Positions 53,326-61,707 of a stretch of DNA of 64,000 bases are shown one piece after another. This stretch comes from Burkholderiales bacterium (GTDB taxonomy: Bacteria; Pseudomonadota; Gammaproteobacteria; Burkholderiales; Burkholderiaceae_C). How positions within the stretch are numbered: position 1 is the first letter of the stretch; the number at the start of each line of letters is the position of its first letter. A model generated the notes under the pieces. The model ran no database searches, was not told the origin of the DNA, and saw only the letters and a program-made list of their open reading frames with translations. Made by a program: the position numbers and the translations under genes. The stretch covers positions 248,001 to 312,000 of the forward strand of contig JADJDV010000007.1 in the NCBI GenBank assembly GCA_016702555.1. Reading direction: 5' to 3'.

Positions 53326-54344
53326 AGGTGCGCTCCACTCCAGCCGGTGATTTGGGTGACGAGGTCCTGCATGTCGTCAGAAACTGCGCTCATGTCCAGG
53401 CGGCGTTCAAACTCACTCAGAAGCGCCGCCTCTGGGTTGAAGTCCTCGCTGAGGAAGCGAAGTGCCGTGACGGCGTCAGGCCAGCGCCGGTTGGCGAAGG
53501 CATGCCGCAGGATGAAGTGCCCTGGCTCAATCTTGAACACCTTGGCGGCCATGCGCGCCTTGACTGCTAGCTCGACTGGGGCCATCTGAGCAGCCCACTG
53601 GCCGACTTCGGATTCCACGGCCTCACCGCCCATTGCCTCGAGCGCGAAGGCATCGGCCTCGGCCTCTTGCTTGTCATTCTGGTCGTCGGTCGCGTAGGTA
53701 GCACCCTCTTGGAGGGAAATATCGACGATGGTCGAACCGGGCTTCAGGTGGCCCAGCGCGACGTGGCCAATCTCGTGAGCAAGGATGAAGCTCAACCAGG
53801 CGCGGGATGACTTCTTCTTCGCGATCACGATCACAGGTCGCTCGCCGATCTGCAGTGCGGCGCCATCCATCTTCCTGACCCCCACCGGAAGGTTGGGCAG
53901 GGGAATCACGGGGATGCCGTGATCCCAGCACAGCGTCAGCAAGGCGTCGAAGCCCAGCTGACGCTGGCCGCCTTCGGTCGCAGCCTTGCTCAGGTCATCG
54001 GCGCGACTCGGCAGCTTGCTGTATCCGACGGGTAATGCCGCCAGTACGGTCTGTGCAAGTGACGATGCGATAGCGCTGGCGGCAGCCAGTGCATAGGGCT
54101 CCAGGCCGGCGCGGTGCTTGAAGGCCACGGATGCCATTGCACCCCTGGGGCTCAGCTGTCCGTTCATCAACGCACCCACGTCGAGGCTCAGACGACGCCC
54201 AAGCAGCATCGCCAGCTCGCTGACACCGGAAGGGTCTTTCTCGACCTTAGGGTCCCACCAGTCGGGGAGCAACCTACGCACCTGGCCGGGCTTGAGCCCT
54301 AGCTGCGCGACGGTTTTGTAGAGGGTCTTGGCGTTAATGGTCAC
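53322..54344 (-). CDS. ImmA/IrrE-type metallopeptidase
   Basis: A 340-residue protein. A short HTH-like N-terminus (VAQLGLKPGQVRRLLPDWWD) precedes a COG2856-type zinc peptidase: LSFILAHEIGHVALGHL has HExxH at residues 190-194, and EAEADAFALEAMGG near residue 229 offers the third ligand. The C-terminal 100 residues (MAAKVFKIEPGHFILRHAFA) are typical of the larger regulators. ImmA/IrrE peptidases cleave repressors in mobile elements or act with PIN-type toxins. Both gene junctions are ATGA overlaps, so HTH, peptidase and PIN-like proteins form one translational unit. Confidence 0.85.
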   Translation of the reverse strand: MTINAKTLYKTVAQLGLKPGQVRRLLPDWWDPKVEKDPSGVSELAMLLGRRLSLDVGALMNGQLSPRGAMASVAFKHRAGLEPYALAAASAIASSLAQTVLAALPVGYSKLPSRADDLSKAATEGGQRQLGFDALLTLCWDHGIPVIPLPNLPVGVRKMDGAALQIGERPVIVIAKKKSSRAWLSFILAHEIGHVALGHLKPGSTIVDISLQEGATYATDDQNDKQEAEADAFALEAMGGEAVESEVGQWAAQMAPVELAVKARMAAKVFKIEPGHFILRHAFANRRWPDAVTALRFLSEDFNPEAALLSEFERRLDMSAVSDDMQDLVTQITGWSGAHL

Positions 54345-54727
54345 TTGCTTCTTCCCGTGGCAGAGCCCAATCGCATCGACCGCAATATCGGACCAATGGC
54401 ATCGATCAAGACGGCAAGCTTGTCGGCACCCTCTGCGGTTCCATCCCAGTTTCGTTCAAGAGCCGCGCGAAGACGGGAATTATCGACGCACTGAGTTATG
54501 CGTGGAATTTCCGATGAACGGTCTATCCCTGCATAAGTCAAAACCTTCGAAATCGCGGGCGTGATAGTCTTCGTTCGCCCTGTCAAGAAGCGGCTGACCG
54601 TCGGCTGCCCCACGTTTGCCAAGTAAGACAATCTGTTCGCGGTGATGTCTTTACGGTTCAGGTAATCTTGCAATAGCTGCCGCATCCTTTGGGACTCCTC
54701 AGTGTGCGGCTTTGCTATTCTTGGCAT
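54341..54727 (-). CDS. HTH transcriptional regulator of the PIN/ImmA operon
   Basis: A 128-residue XRE-like protein from the ATG at 54727. HTH: MRQLLQDYLNRKDITANRLS and YLANVGQPTVSRFLTGRTKT (residues about 15-58), then an unassigned C-terminal half (RAALERNWDGTAEGADKLAV). A minus-strand TATAAT at 54734-54739 lies 6 bases from this ATG, so the mRNA may be leaderless; an upstream ATG at 54763 (MLHAFYALYNG) is the alternative. Its likely operator is TGCATAAAATGCA at 54743-54755. It is the first gene of the operon and presumably its autoregulator. Confidence 0.82.
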   Translation of the reverse strand: MPRIAKPHTEESQRMRQLLQDYLNRKDITANRLSYLANVGQPTVSRFLTGRTKTITPAISKVLTYAGIDRSSEIPRITQCVDNSRLRAALERNWDGTAEGADKLAVLIDAIGPILRSMRLGSATGRSK

Positions 54728-54733
54728 AGGGCC

Positions 54734-54755
54734 ATTATATAGTGCATAAAATGCA
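54734..54755. promoter_or_regulatory. Compact divergent promoter with inverted repeat
   Basis: Only 23 bases separate the HTH start (54727) and the sce7726-like start (54751). They contain a minus-strand TATAAT (54734-54739) and the inverted repeat TGCAT-AAA-ATGCA (54743-54755), which overlaps the sce7726 start codon. Repressor binding there could block both genes at once. Confidence 0.55.
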
Positions 54756-55431
54756 TGCAACATTTCCGCCCATTACCGAATCCGAGCTGCGTGCCTTCGT
54801 GCGTGAGCGTCTGAGCGAGCGCGCCAGTGCGCCGGGCGCCAGGATGTTCGAGGAGTTGGGCATCGAACGAGGTTCCGCGCGGGTCGACGTGGCCCTGGTA
54901 GACGAGGGGCTCGAAGCGTTCGAGCTAAAAAGCGACCTTGACGACTTCGGGCGCCTGCACAACCAGATCCACGCCTACAACCGCGTCTTCGACCGCATTA
55001 CGCTCGTCACCGGCGCGACGCTGAGCGACGCCGCCCTGGATGTGATGCCCCGGTGGTGGGGAATCTGGGCCGTCCGCCGACTCAAGAACGGAAACCTATC
55101 ACTTAAGAAAGTGCGCGACGCCGCTGACAACCCCCGACAGGAGACTCGCAGCCTGGCCACTCTGCTGTGGCGTGAGGAAGCCGCTGCGGTACTGCTGGAC
55201 GAAACGGGCGAGTCGCCTTCAAAGCGCGCGTCGCGCGCGCAGCTGTGCGAATCGATTGCCGATCAGGTGCAGTTGCAGTCCCTGCGCCGCCAGGTGGCGC
55301 GGCGGCTGGTAAGCCGCCAGTCCCCTGTGCGCGCGGTTTCAATGTCGCCTACAGCGACCGCTGCGTCAGCACCAGGTGATGATTGGTTGCATCACGACGC
55401 CAGCTGCTCGGATTTCCATTTCCCAACTTAG
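54751..55431 (+). CDS. sce7726-family protein, PD-(D/E)XK nuclease-like
   Basis: A 226-residue protein opening MHATFPPITESELRAFVRER. The pattern RVDVALV (D46), FELK (E58, K60) with upstream E34/E35 and a later QIHAYNRVFD matches the PD-(D/E)XK nuclease core, and the overall sequence resembles sce7726-family proteins of genomic islands. The last 60 residues are low-conservation and run 83 bases into the 3' end of the convergent Beta-family gene, so the C-terminus may be secondarily extended. It is divergent from the HTH/ImmA/PIN operon and may share its repressor. Confidence 0.75.
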   Translation: MHATFPPITESELRAFVRERLSERASAPGARMFEELGIERGSARVDVALVDEGLEAFELKSDLDDFGRLHNQIHAYNRVFDRITLVTGATLSDAALDVMPRWWGIWAVRRLKNGNLSLKKVRDAADNPRQETRSLATLLWREEAAAVLLDETGESPSKRASRAQLCESIADQVQLQSLRRQVARRLVSRQSPVRAVSMSPTATAASAPGDDWLHHDASCSDFHFPT

Positions 55432-56395
55432 CGCTGGCCGCGTCGGCATAGCATTTGTCGCCGTAGCTGTAAGTCGGGCCCGTGTAGACCGCGTCACTGA
55501 GCAGCAGCTGGCACAGCGCCATGTACTGATTGGGGGCGCCTTTTTTGAAGCCGCCGGCCTTGAAGAGCCGCCAGTGACTATCGGCCGCGTAACGGATGGC
55601 CACGGAAGGGTTCATCTGGGTCGGGTCCATCTCGGGGCTCAGCGCCGGGTTTGTGACGCAATAATCCGAGTACCGGACGTCGGCGTAGGCGCTGCCCTTG
55701 CGGATCTGCTTCCAGACCTTCCACTCGACGCGCTCGATGTCGAAGGTGCCCTGCTTGAAGCCGATCAGGTTCACCGGGAATGAGCCGCCCGCAATTGTGA
55801 CGCTGGCGCTCTTGCTGGCCACTGCCTCGTCCAGGTAGGGCTTGATAGCGGTTGCCATCACCTTGGAATCCTTGCCGACCAGCGAGAACTGATCGACCAC
55901 GACGTGGACGGTCCCCTTCTTAAACGCATCCTTCACAAGTTCAATGATCGGCTGCACCTGGGCGACATCGACGCTCAGCGCGTCGATGCGGACGATACAT
56001 TCGTCAAAGCGCTCGGCAATTCGCTCGAGTTGGGCGGCCTCGCTTTGCACGAGGGAGCTAGTGATGACAGGCAGAATCTGTCGATCCGTTAGCTTGCCGA
56101 GACGTAGGCTCACGGCGTACAGCAGCTGAGCTTGTTTCGGGTAACCCGTGGACACATAGCGCGTATCGATGGCGCAAGCCGTGCCCTCAGGCAGCGCTTT
56201 CGCCAGATCCTTGGCGATTTTGTCCAAATAGTCCGGCAACGCCGCCTGCAGCGACGGGAAATTCGGCGCCGCAGCGATGGGCTGAAGTTCGATCAAGGGA
56301 ACGACACCATCCCATTGGTCGCCCTTCAAGTTACGCAGCGCAATGCGCTCGCCCTGCTTCCACTTCAATATAGGCAAATACTTCCACTCGGTCAT
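55349..56395 (-). CDS. Beta-family protein (T4 beta-like / sce7725-type)
   Basis: A 348-residue protein starting MTEWKYLPILKWKQGERIAL and containing VPLIELQPIAA, CAIDTRYVSTGYPKQAQLLY and VTIAGGSFPVNLIGFKQGTF. It matches Beta-protein-type (PF14350-like) proteins by my recognition, a family of phage T4 beta and island proteins of unknown biochemical role with a TIM-barrel-like repeat of strands. Members are often encoded next to sce7726-type proteins. The start at the ATG 56393-56395 is chosen; an ATG at 56407 adds four residues. Confidence 0.72.
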   Translation of the reverse strand: MTEWKYLPILKWKQGERIALRNLKGDQWDGVVPLIELQPIAAAPNFPSLQAALPDYLDKIAKDLAKALPEGTACAIDTRYVSTGYPKQAQLLYAVSLRLGKLTDRQILPVITSSLVQSEAAQLERIAERFDECIVRIDALSVDVAQVQPIIELVKDAFKKGTVHVVVDQFSLVGKDSKVMATAIKPYLDEAVASKSASVTIAGGSFPVNLIGFKQGTFDIERVEWKVWKQIRKGSAYADVRYSDYCVTNPALSPEMDPTQMNPSVAIRYAADSHWRLFKAGGFKKGAPNQYMALCQLLLSDAVYTGPTYSYGDKCYADAASAKLGNGNPSSWRRDATNHHLVLTQRSL

Positions 56396-56520
56396 GACAC
56401 CCCCCATTTACCGTTTTGATTGACGTATCGACGCCGTCAACCGACGAGCGACCCTCTCGATAGATGTAGGGGCTGAATGGAACGGGGCTGCGAGACTATT
56501 CCGCAGCCCGAAATCTCAGT

Positions 56521-57864
<1,344 letters not shown>

Positions 57865-58233
57865 CCAGCAAGTAGCGCTCGGGATGCTCGTCGCAGAACT
57901 GCTGAACCATCTGTTTGGCCAGATCGCCCGGCAACCCCTCGTTGAAGCGCGCCCGAGCCGTCAGCCGCTGCATGCATCTGTCCTGCACATCCTCCGAGAC
58001 GATCGGCCACACATGGCCGCTGCGCTTCATCGCCTGGAACGTCACCAGCAGGATGTGCAGCGGCACCTCCAGTTCTTCGAGGTCAACCCCCATGCGCGGC
58101 AGCACCAGGATCGAGGCCAGCAGATTGGGCCGCTGCGCGGCGATCTCGTCGGCCAGGCGTACCTTTGAGCGTGATCCATGCCATTGATGTCGATGGCCGC
58201 CTGCACCATCACCGCCTGCGTGATCACGCCCAT
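57865..58233 (-). pseudogene. Fragment of an IS66 passenger or neighbouring gene, frameshifted and cut by IS3
   Basis: Two bases after the IS66 tnpC stop, an ATG opens MGVITQAVMVQAAIDINGMD-HAQ. Restoring one base in an AAA run near 58165 joins it to VRLADEIAAQRPNLLASILV and LPRMGVDLEELEVPLHILLV, then TFQAMKRSGHVWPIVSEDVQ. It ends at the IS3 boundary (57864). About 120 residues are visible; the family is unknown to me and the C-terminus is lost. Confidence 0.6.
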
Positions 58234-58235
58234 CG

Positions 58236-59851
58236 TCAGCCTGGCCGCCAGCGATGCGGCAGCAACTCTTCAAGTCGATGATTCGGGTGCGCGTGGATGC
58301 GCGCGAGCACGTCACGCAGGTAGGCCCAGGATCCAGGCCATTGAGCTTGGCCGACTGCACCAGACTCATCACCACCGCCGCGCGCTGCCCGGCCAACTCG
58401 CTGCCCACGAACAGCCAGTTCTTGGCGCCGAGCTTCCACGGCTTGATCTGCCGCTCGATCAGGTTGTTGTCGATGGCGACTGCGCCGTCATCCAGGTGCA
58501 GCGTCAGCGCCTTCCACGCGTTGACGCTGTAGTCAATCGCCTCGGCGATCTTGCTGCCATCCAGCACCTGCGCGCGCTGCAGCTTGAGCCAGACCTCGAA
58601 TTCGTCCCACAGCGGCCGGCTCAGTTGCTGCCGGGCCTGCTTGCGGACGCCTTCCTCCATGCCGGCGAAGGCCGCCTCAGCCTGGTAGAGCCGCGCCCAG
58701 CGCTGCAGCGCCTCGGCGGCCACGCCACTGGCCCTGCTGCCCCCGCGGCTGAGCTCCTCGAAGCGCCTTCTGGCATGCGCGGCGCACGCCGCCGACCTGC
58801 GCTGCGGGTAGAGCCTGGCATCCAGCACAGCGTTGTAGCCGGCGTACTGGTCGGTGATCAAGGTGCCATTCCAGGCCGGCTCGGGGTATGGCGGCCCCTT
58901 GCCGCCAAGGAAGGCGACCGGGTACTGCGATCCCCGACCCGGGCAGAACTCGTAGACCACGCCAGGATGCGGATCGTGGTGGCTGCGCGCCCAGGCCCAG
59001 ATGTAGGCCTTCTTGGTCTTGCCCGAGCCGGGCTCCAGTAGCGGCACCGGTGTCTCATCGGCGTGCAGCACGCGGCAGCCCAGGATGAAACGCCGTTGCG
59101 CCTCGTACAGCGGCTGCAGGGCGGCGCCGCCAGCGCCAGCCCAGGTAGCCAATGTGGAGCGCGGCGTATGCGCGCCCGAGCGGGCATTGATGGGCTCTTG
59201 CCGGTAGTACGGCAGGTGGTCCACGAAGCGGCTGATCAGCGTATGCGCCACCAGTCCGCTGGCGGGGATGCCGCCAGCGACCACATCCGGCTCGGCCGGC
59301 TCCTGGCGGATTTGCTGGCAGCAGCAGCACGCCCATTTGCCGTAGATGTGGCGGTGCACGAAGAACCTGGCCGGGATGATGTCCAGCCGCTCGCTGACGT
59401 CCTCACCGATGCGCTGCATGGGCCGGCCGCACTCTGGGCTTGGGCAGGTGGTGTCCGCAGGTTCGTGGCGATGCTCCACGCGCTCCAGGTGCTCCGGAAG
59501 TGCCTGGCGGCGTGGACGACGTGGTGGTGCCTTCGGGACTTTGGGCGCCTGGGGAAGGTCGCGTTGCAACGCAGCCAGTTGCGCCTGCAGGCTGGCCTCG
59601 TCTTCTGCCAGCGCCTCCTGGAACAGGGCGCGCTGCTGGGCCGTCATGGCTTCGGTCCTGGCGCCGAACTTCCAGCGCTTCAGGCGCGCGAGTTCGAAGT
59701 TGACCTTCTCCAGCTTGGCGCGCGCCCAGGCGATCTCACGCGCCTGGGCCTGCACCTGCTGCTGCAGCCGCGTGATCAAGGCGGCCGCCTGCGCTGGCAG
59801 GTGCACCATGTCGATGCAGTCCGTTGCGGTGTCGCCGAGCATGCCCGGCAT
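58236..59851 (-). pseudogene. tnpC: IS66 transposase TnpC, C-terminal frameshift
   Basis: TnpC of about 538 residues if repaired. N-terminal coiled coil (LQQQVQAQAREIAWARAKLE), zinc-binding CPSPECGRPMQRIGEDVSER, and DDE blocks VLHADETPVPLLEPGSGKTK, LITDQYAGYNAVL and IDNNLIERQIKPWKLGAKNW are intact. After VMSLVQSAKLNGLDP a missing base near 58330 shifts the frame; the conserved tail WAYLRDVLARIHAHPNHRLE ending HRWRPG is in the other frame and stops at 58236. The unshifted reading runs to 57836, yielding an artificial 671-residue product. Confidence 0.88.
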
Positions 59852-59926
59852 GCTGCACGAGTCAGGGGGTGCTGTGCATCGGCAGATACGATGTCAACGC
59901 GCTGGCCACGGCGGCCCATGCCCGCT

Positions 59927-60274
59927 TTAGCAGCGGCTGATGACGCTGAGTTCGCCCAGGCGCTGCCAGGGTAGGCCCAGCGCCAGAGCGCCGAACTGCT
60001 GGGCCGTGAGTTGCAGCGCTGGCATCGCGGAGCCAACTGAATCGCGCTCGATCCAGACGAAGCGCCCGGCGTGCAAGCGGCGCGTGGCGCACCACACGCC
60101 GAAGCCGTCGTGCACCAGCAGCTTAATGCGCGTGGCCCGCGCGTTGGCAAAGAGATAGCCGTGGTGGGCTTGCGCCTGGCCGATGGTGTTGATGACGACA
60201 TTGAGTAGGCGGTCGGCACCGGCGCGCATGTCTTGCGGCTGGGTGCACAGCCATAGAGTGTCGATGCGGATCAC
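59927..60274 (-). CDS. tnpB: IS66 accessory protein TnpB
   Basis: IS66 Orf2, 115 residues from a GTG at 60274 (IRIDTLWLCTQPQDMRAGAD, YLFANARATRIKLLVHDGFG, VWCATRRLHAGRFVW). Required with TnpA and TnpC for IS66 transposition; its biochemical role is unclear. The usual GxxGL-type start and the FALxFRN-like blocks are recognisable though diverged. Confidence 0.88.
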   Translation of the reverse strand: MIRIDTLWLCTQPQDMRAGADRLLNVVINTIGQAQAHHGYLFANARATRIKLLVHDGFGVWCATRRLHAGRFVWIERDSVGSAMPALQLTAQQFGALALGLPWQRLGELSVISRC

Positions 60275-60285
60275 CAGAGTAGTCC

Positions 60286-60681
60286 TCAGACGACAGCCAT
60301 CGTGCCGGCCAGCGCGCGCAGCAGGGCCGCGTACTGCGGCGCCGCACTTGCTGCGCACTGCAACTTCAGCCGCAATCCGCCGCGTTCGAGTTCGATGCGG
60401 ATGTCGGGCGGCGATGGCGGAAGGTTGGCGAGGCGGTGTTCGGACTTGGTCAACTCGACCGGTACGAACTGCAGGGGCGCCACGCGCTGCGTAGGCGCTG
60501 GCACCTCTGCAGCCATGCGCTTGAGGTTCTGTCCGGCCAGCCATTTGCGCACGACGTTGGGGTTCAGGCCGTGGCCAGTGGCCACGGCAGCTACCGAGGC
60601 ATCAGGCTGCCGGCACTCATCAAGGACTTGCGCCTTGAACTCGGAGGTGTGAACGCGGCGTTTGGAGCGATTGGGATTCAT
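60286..60681 (-). CDS. tnpA: IS66 transposase TnpA
   Basis: IS66 Orf1, 131 residues. HTH at residues about 10-50 (FKAQVLDECRQPDASVAAVA, HGLNPNVVRKWLAGQNLKR) and a variable Pro-rich middle. Its ATG at 60681 sits immediately inside the terminal inverted repeat. Confidence 0.9.
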   Translation of the reverse strand: MNPNRSKRRVHTSEFKAQVLDECRQPDASVAAVATGHGLNPNVVRKWLAGQNLKRMAAEVPAPTQRVAPLQFVPVELTKSEHRLANLPPSPPDIRIELERGGLRLKLQCAASAAPQYAALLRALAGTMAVV

Positions 60682-60682
60682 G

Positions 60683-60709
60683 GGTGTCCACCAAAATTAG
60701 GTGGACACC
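60683..60709. repeat. Terminal inverted repeat/hairpin of the IS66 element
   Basis: GGTGTCCACC (60683-60692) and GGTGGACACC (60700-60709) are perfect complements with a 7-base AT-rich loop, just upstream of the tnpA start. Probably the IS end and part of its promoter. Confidence 0.6.
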
Positions 60710-60783
60710 ATCCTCAGGAGCTCAACAACGCGGCGCAAGATGGGACGGCTGGACGCTCACCATTGAAGCACTGGAGGCCGGCA

Positions 60784-60987
60784 ATGGCGACACTGAATGA
60801 ACGGCTTGCACGGCTGGAACGCCACCATGTGCCCGGGGGCTTGCCGCTGGTGCTGATTGCAGCCGATGGCCCCGCTGGCGATGCCGTGCGCCAGCAGGCA
60901 CAGCGACTACGCGACAGCGGGCAGCAAGTCATTCTCATTGCCCCAGGTGGTGACGCTATGGGCGAGCTTGCGGAGCTTTTCGTATGA
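60784..60987 (+). CDS. Small prophage-like protein 1
   Basis: 67 residues (MATLNERLARLERHHVPGGL ... MGELAELFV), with an N-terminal amphipathic coiled-coil-like heptad. Not assigned to a family. Its stop overlaps the next start by 4 bases (ATGA). The four-gene run 60784-61615 has the tight overlap typical of phage modules. Confidence 0.6.
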   Translation: MATLNERLARLERHHVPGGLPLVLIAADGPAGDAVRQQAQRLRDSGQQVILIAPGGDAMGELAELFV

Positions 60988-61196
60988 GGGCCGTCAGGGC
61001 GCGCGTAGAGGCCCTGGAAAGCCGCTTGCGGCAATCGGAGCGCCAGAGCTTCATCTTCCCATCGTTGGACGCGCTGCGGGCCGCTGGTGCGACTTCCGGG
61101 CTTGTGGTGGGCCCGGTGCTGCCGATGGATGAATGGTGCCGGTTGGCCGCGCAGCAACAGGCGGAACTGACAAGGGGAAATCATGCGACTGAGTGA
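60984..61196 (+). CDS. Small prophage-like protein 2
   Basis: 70 residues (MRAVRARVEALESRLRQSER ... ELTRGNHATE), opening with a short coiled-coil helix like gene 1. Unknown function. It overlaps the following gene by 14 bases, with the shared region using a different frame. Confidence 0.55.
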   Translation: MRAVRARVEALESRLRQSERQSFIFPSLDALRAAGATSGLVVGPVLPMDEWCRLAAQQQAELTRGNHATE

Positions 61197-61383
61197 GCGT
61201 GTGAGGGCCATCGAAGCCAAGCGCAGCGCAAGCCTGCCGCAGTTGCCCGCGCTGGTGCTGATGCCCAGCGACGATGAAGCCGCGCGCCGCCGGCAATTCC
61301 TGGAACAGCACGGACGCGCGCCTGAGCTTGTCATTGCTGTGCATCGCGCGAGCGCCAGAAAGGACACCAATGACGCCGAGTGA
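61183..61383 (+). CDS. Small prophage-like protein 3
   Basis: 66 residues (MRLSERVRAIEAKRSASLPQ, then LPALVLMPSDDEAARRRQFL). It resembles gene 1 in layout: basic coiled-coil start, then a beta-strand-like hydrophobic stretch before charged helix; the two may be distant paralogues. It is preceded by AAGGGG and overlaps the next gene by 14 bases. Confidence 0.55.
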   Translation: MRLSERVRAIEAKRSASLPQLPALVLMPSDDEAARRRQFLEQHGRAPELVIAVHRASARKDTNDAE

Positions 61384-61615
61384 GTTTGCAGCGTTTCAGC
61401 GCCGCATCCAAGCCCTGAACCGGCAGATTGACGCATGGGCCGTCACGGCGAACGACCGCAGCCAGAAACAGCGTGACGCGCTAATGGCGATGCTGGATGC
61501 CCGCGTGCTGGCTGATGATTTGATGAACGCCCTGATGGACGCCAGCATTCAGCACATGATGCATGAATCGGCCTGGATGGACGCCGCCAGCGGTTGGCAG
61601 CCTACCGCGCACTAG
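61370..61615 (+). CDS. Small prophage-like protein 4
   Basis: 81 residues (MTPSEFAAFQRRIQALNRQI ... MDAASGWQPTAH), helical and Met/Ala-rich with a coiled-coil pattern. Function unknown. It is the last gene before tandem terminators, so the run is a complete 3' end of a transcription unit. Confidence 0.55.
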   Translation: MTPSEFAAFQRRIQALNRQIDAWAVTANDRSQKQRDALMAMLDARVLADDLMNALMDASIQHMMHESAWMDAASGWQPTAH

Positions 61616-61655
61616 GTTTCCGGACACATCGCGCGCGCGTACTGGTTGCGAAATG

Positions 61656-61698
61656 CCCCGCACTGCCGGGGTTTCTTGAGCCCCTAAAGGGGTTTTTT
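61656..61698 (+). terminator. Tandem intrinsic terminators
   Basis: First hairpin CCCCG-CACTGC-CGGGG (61656-61671) followed by TTTCTT; second hairpin CCCC-TAAA-GGGG (61681-61692) followed by six T. They close the small prophage-like operon. The IS630 copy 2 is inserted at the TA ten bases downstream. Confidence 0.8.
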
Positions 61699-61707
61699 CA
61701 TCCCCTA

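Larger units (their letters stand above)
58236..60709 (-). mobile_element. IS66-family element
   Basis: Contains tnpA, tnpB and tnpC in the usual order. The right end is marked by a perfect 10-base inverted repeat GGTGTCCACC/GGTGGACACC at 60683-60709, directly upstream of tnpA. The matching left end was not found; the element probably extends past tnpC into the passenger fragment and is cut by IS3 element B at 57864. Confidence 0.82.

Noticed and set aside
56485..56509. Hairpin GGGCTGCG/CGCAGCCC left of the G run as an intrinsic terminator or recombination site
   Set aside because: No T-run follows on either strand and no partner site was found; too little support for a call.
58236..59851. 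671-residue IS66 transposase variant with a novel C-terminal domain
   Set aside because: The extra domain arises from a frameshift; the canonical TnpC tail is present in the neighbouring frame and the extension belongs to a separate downstream gene.
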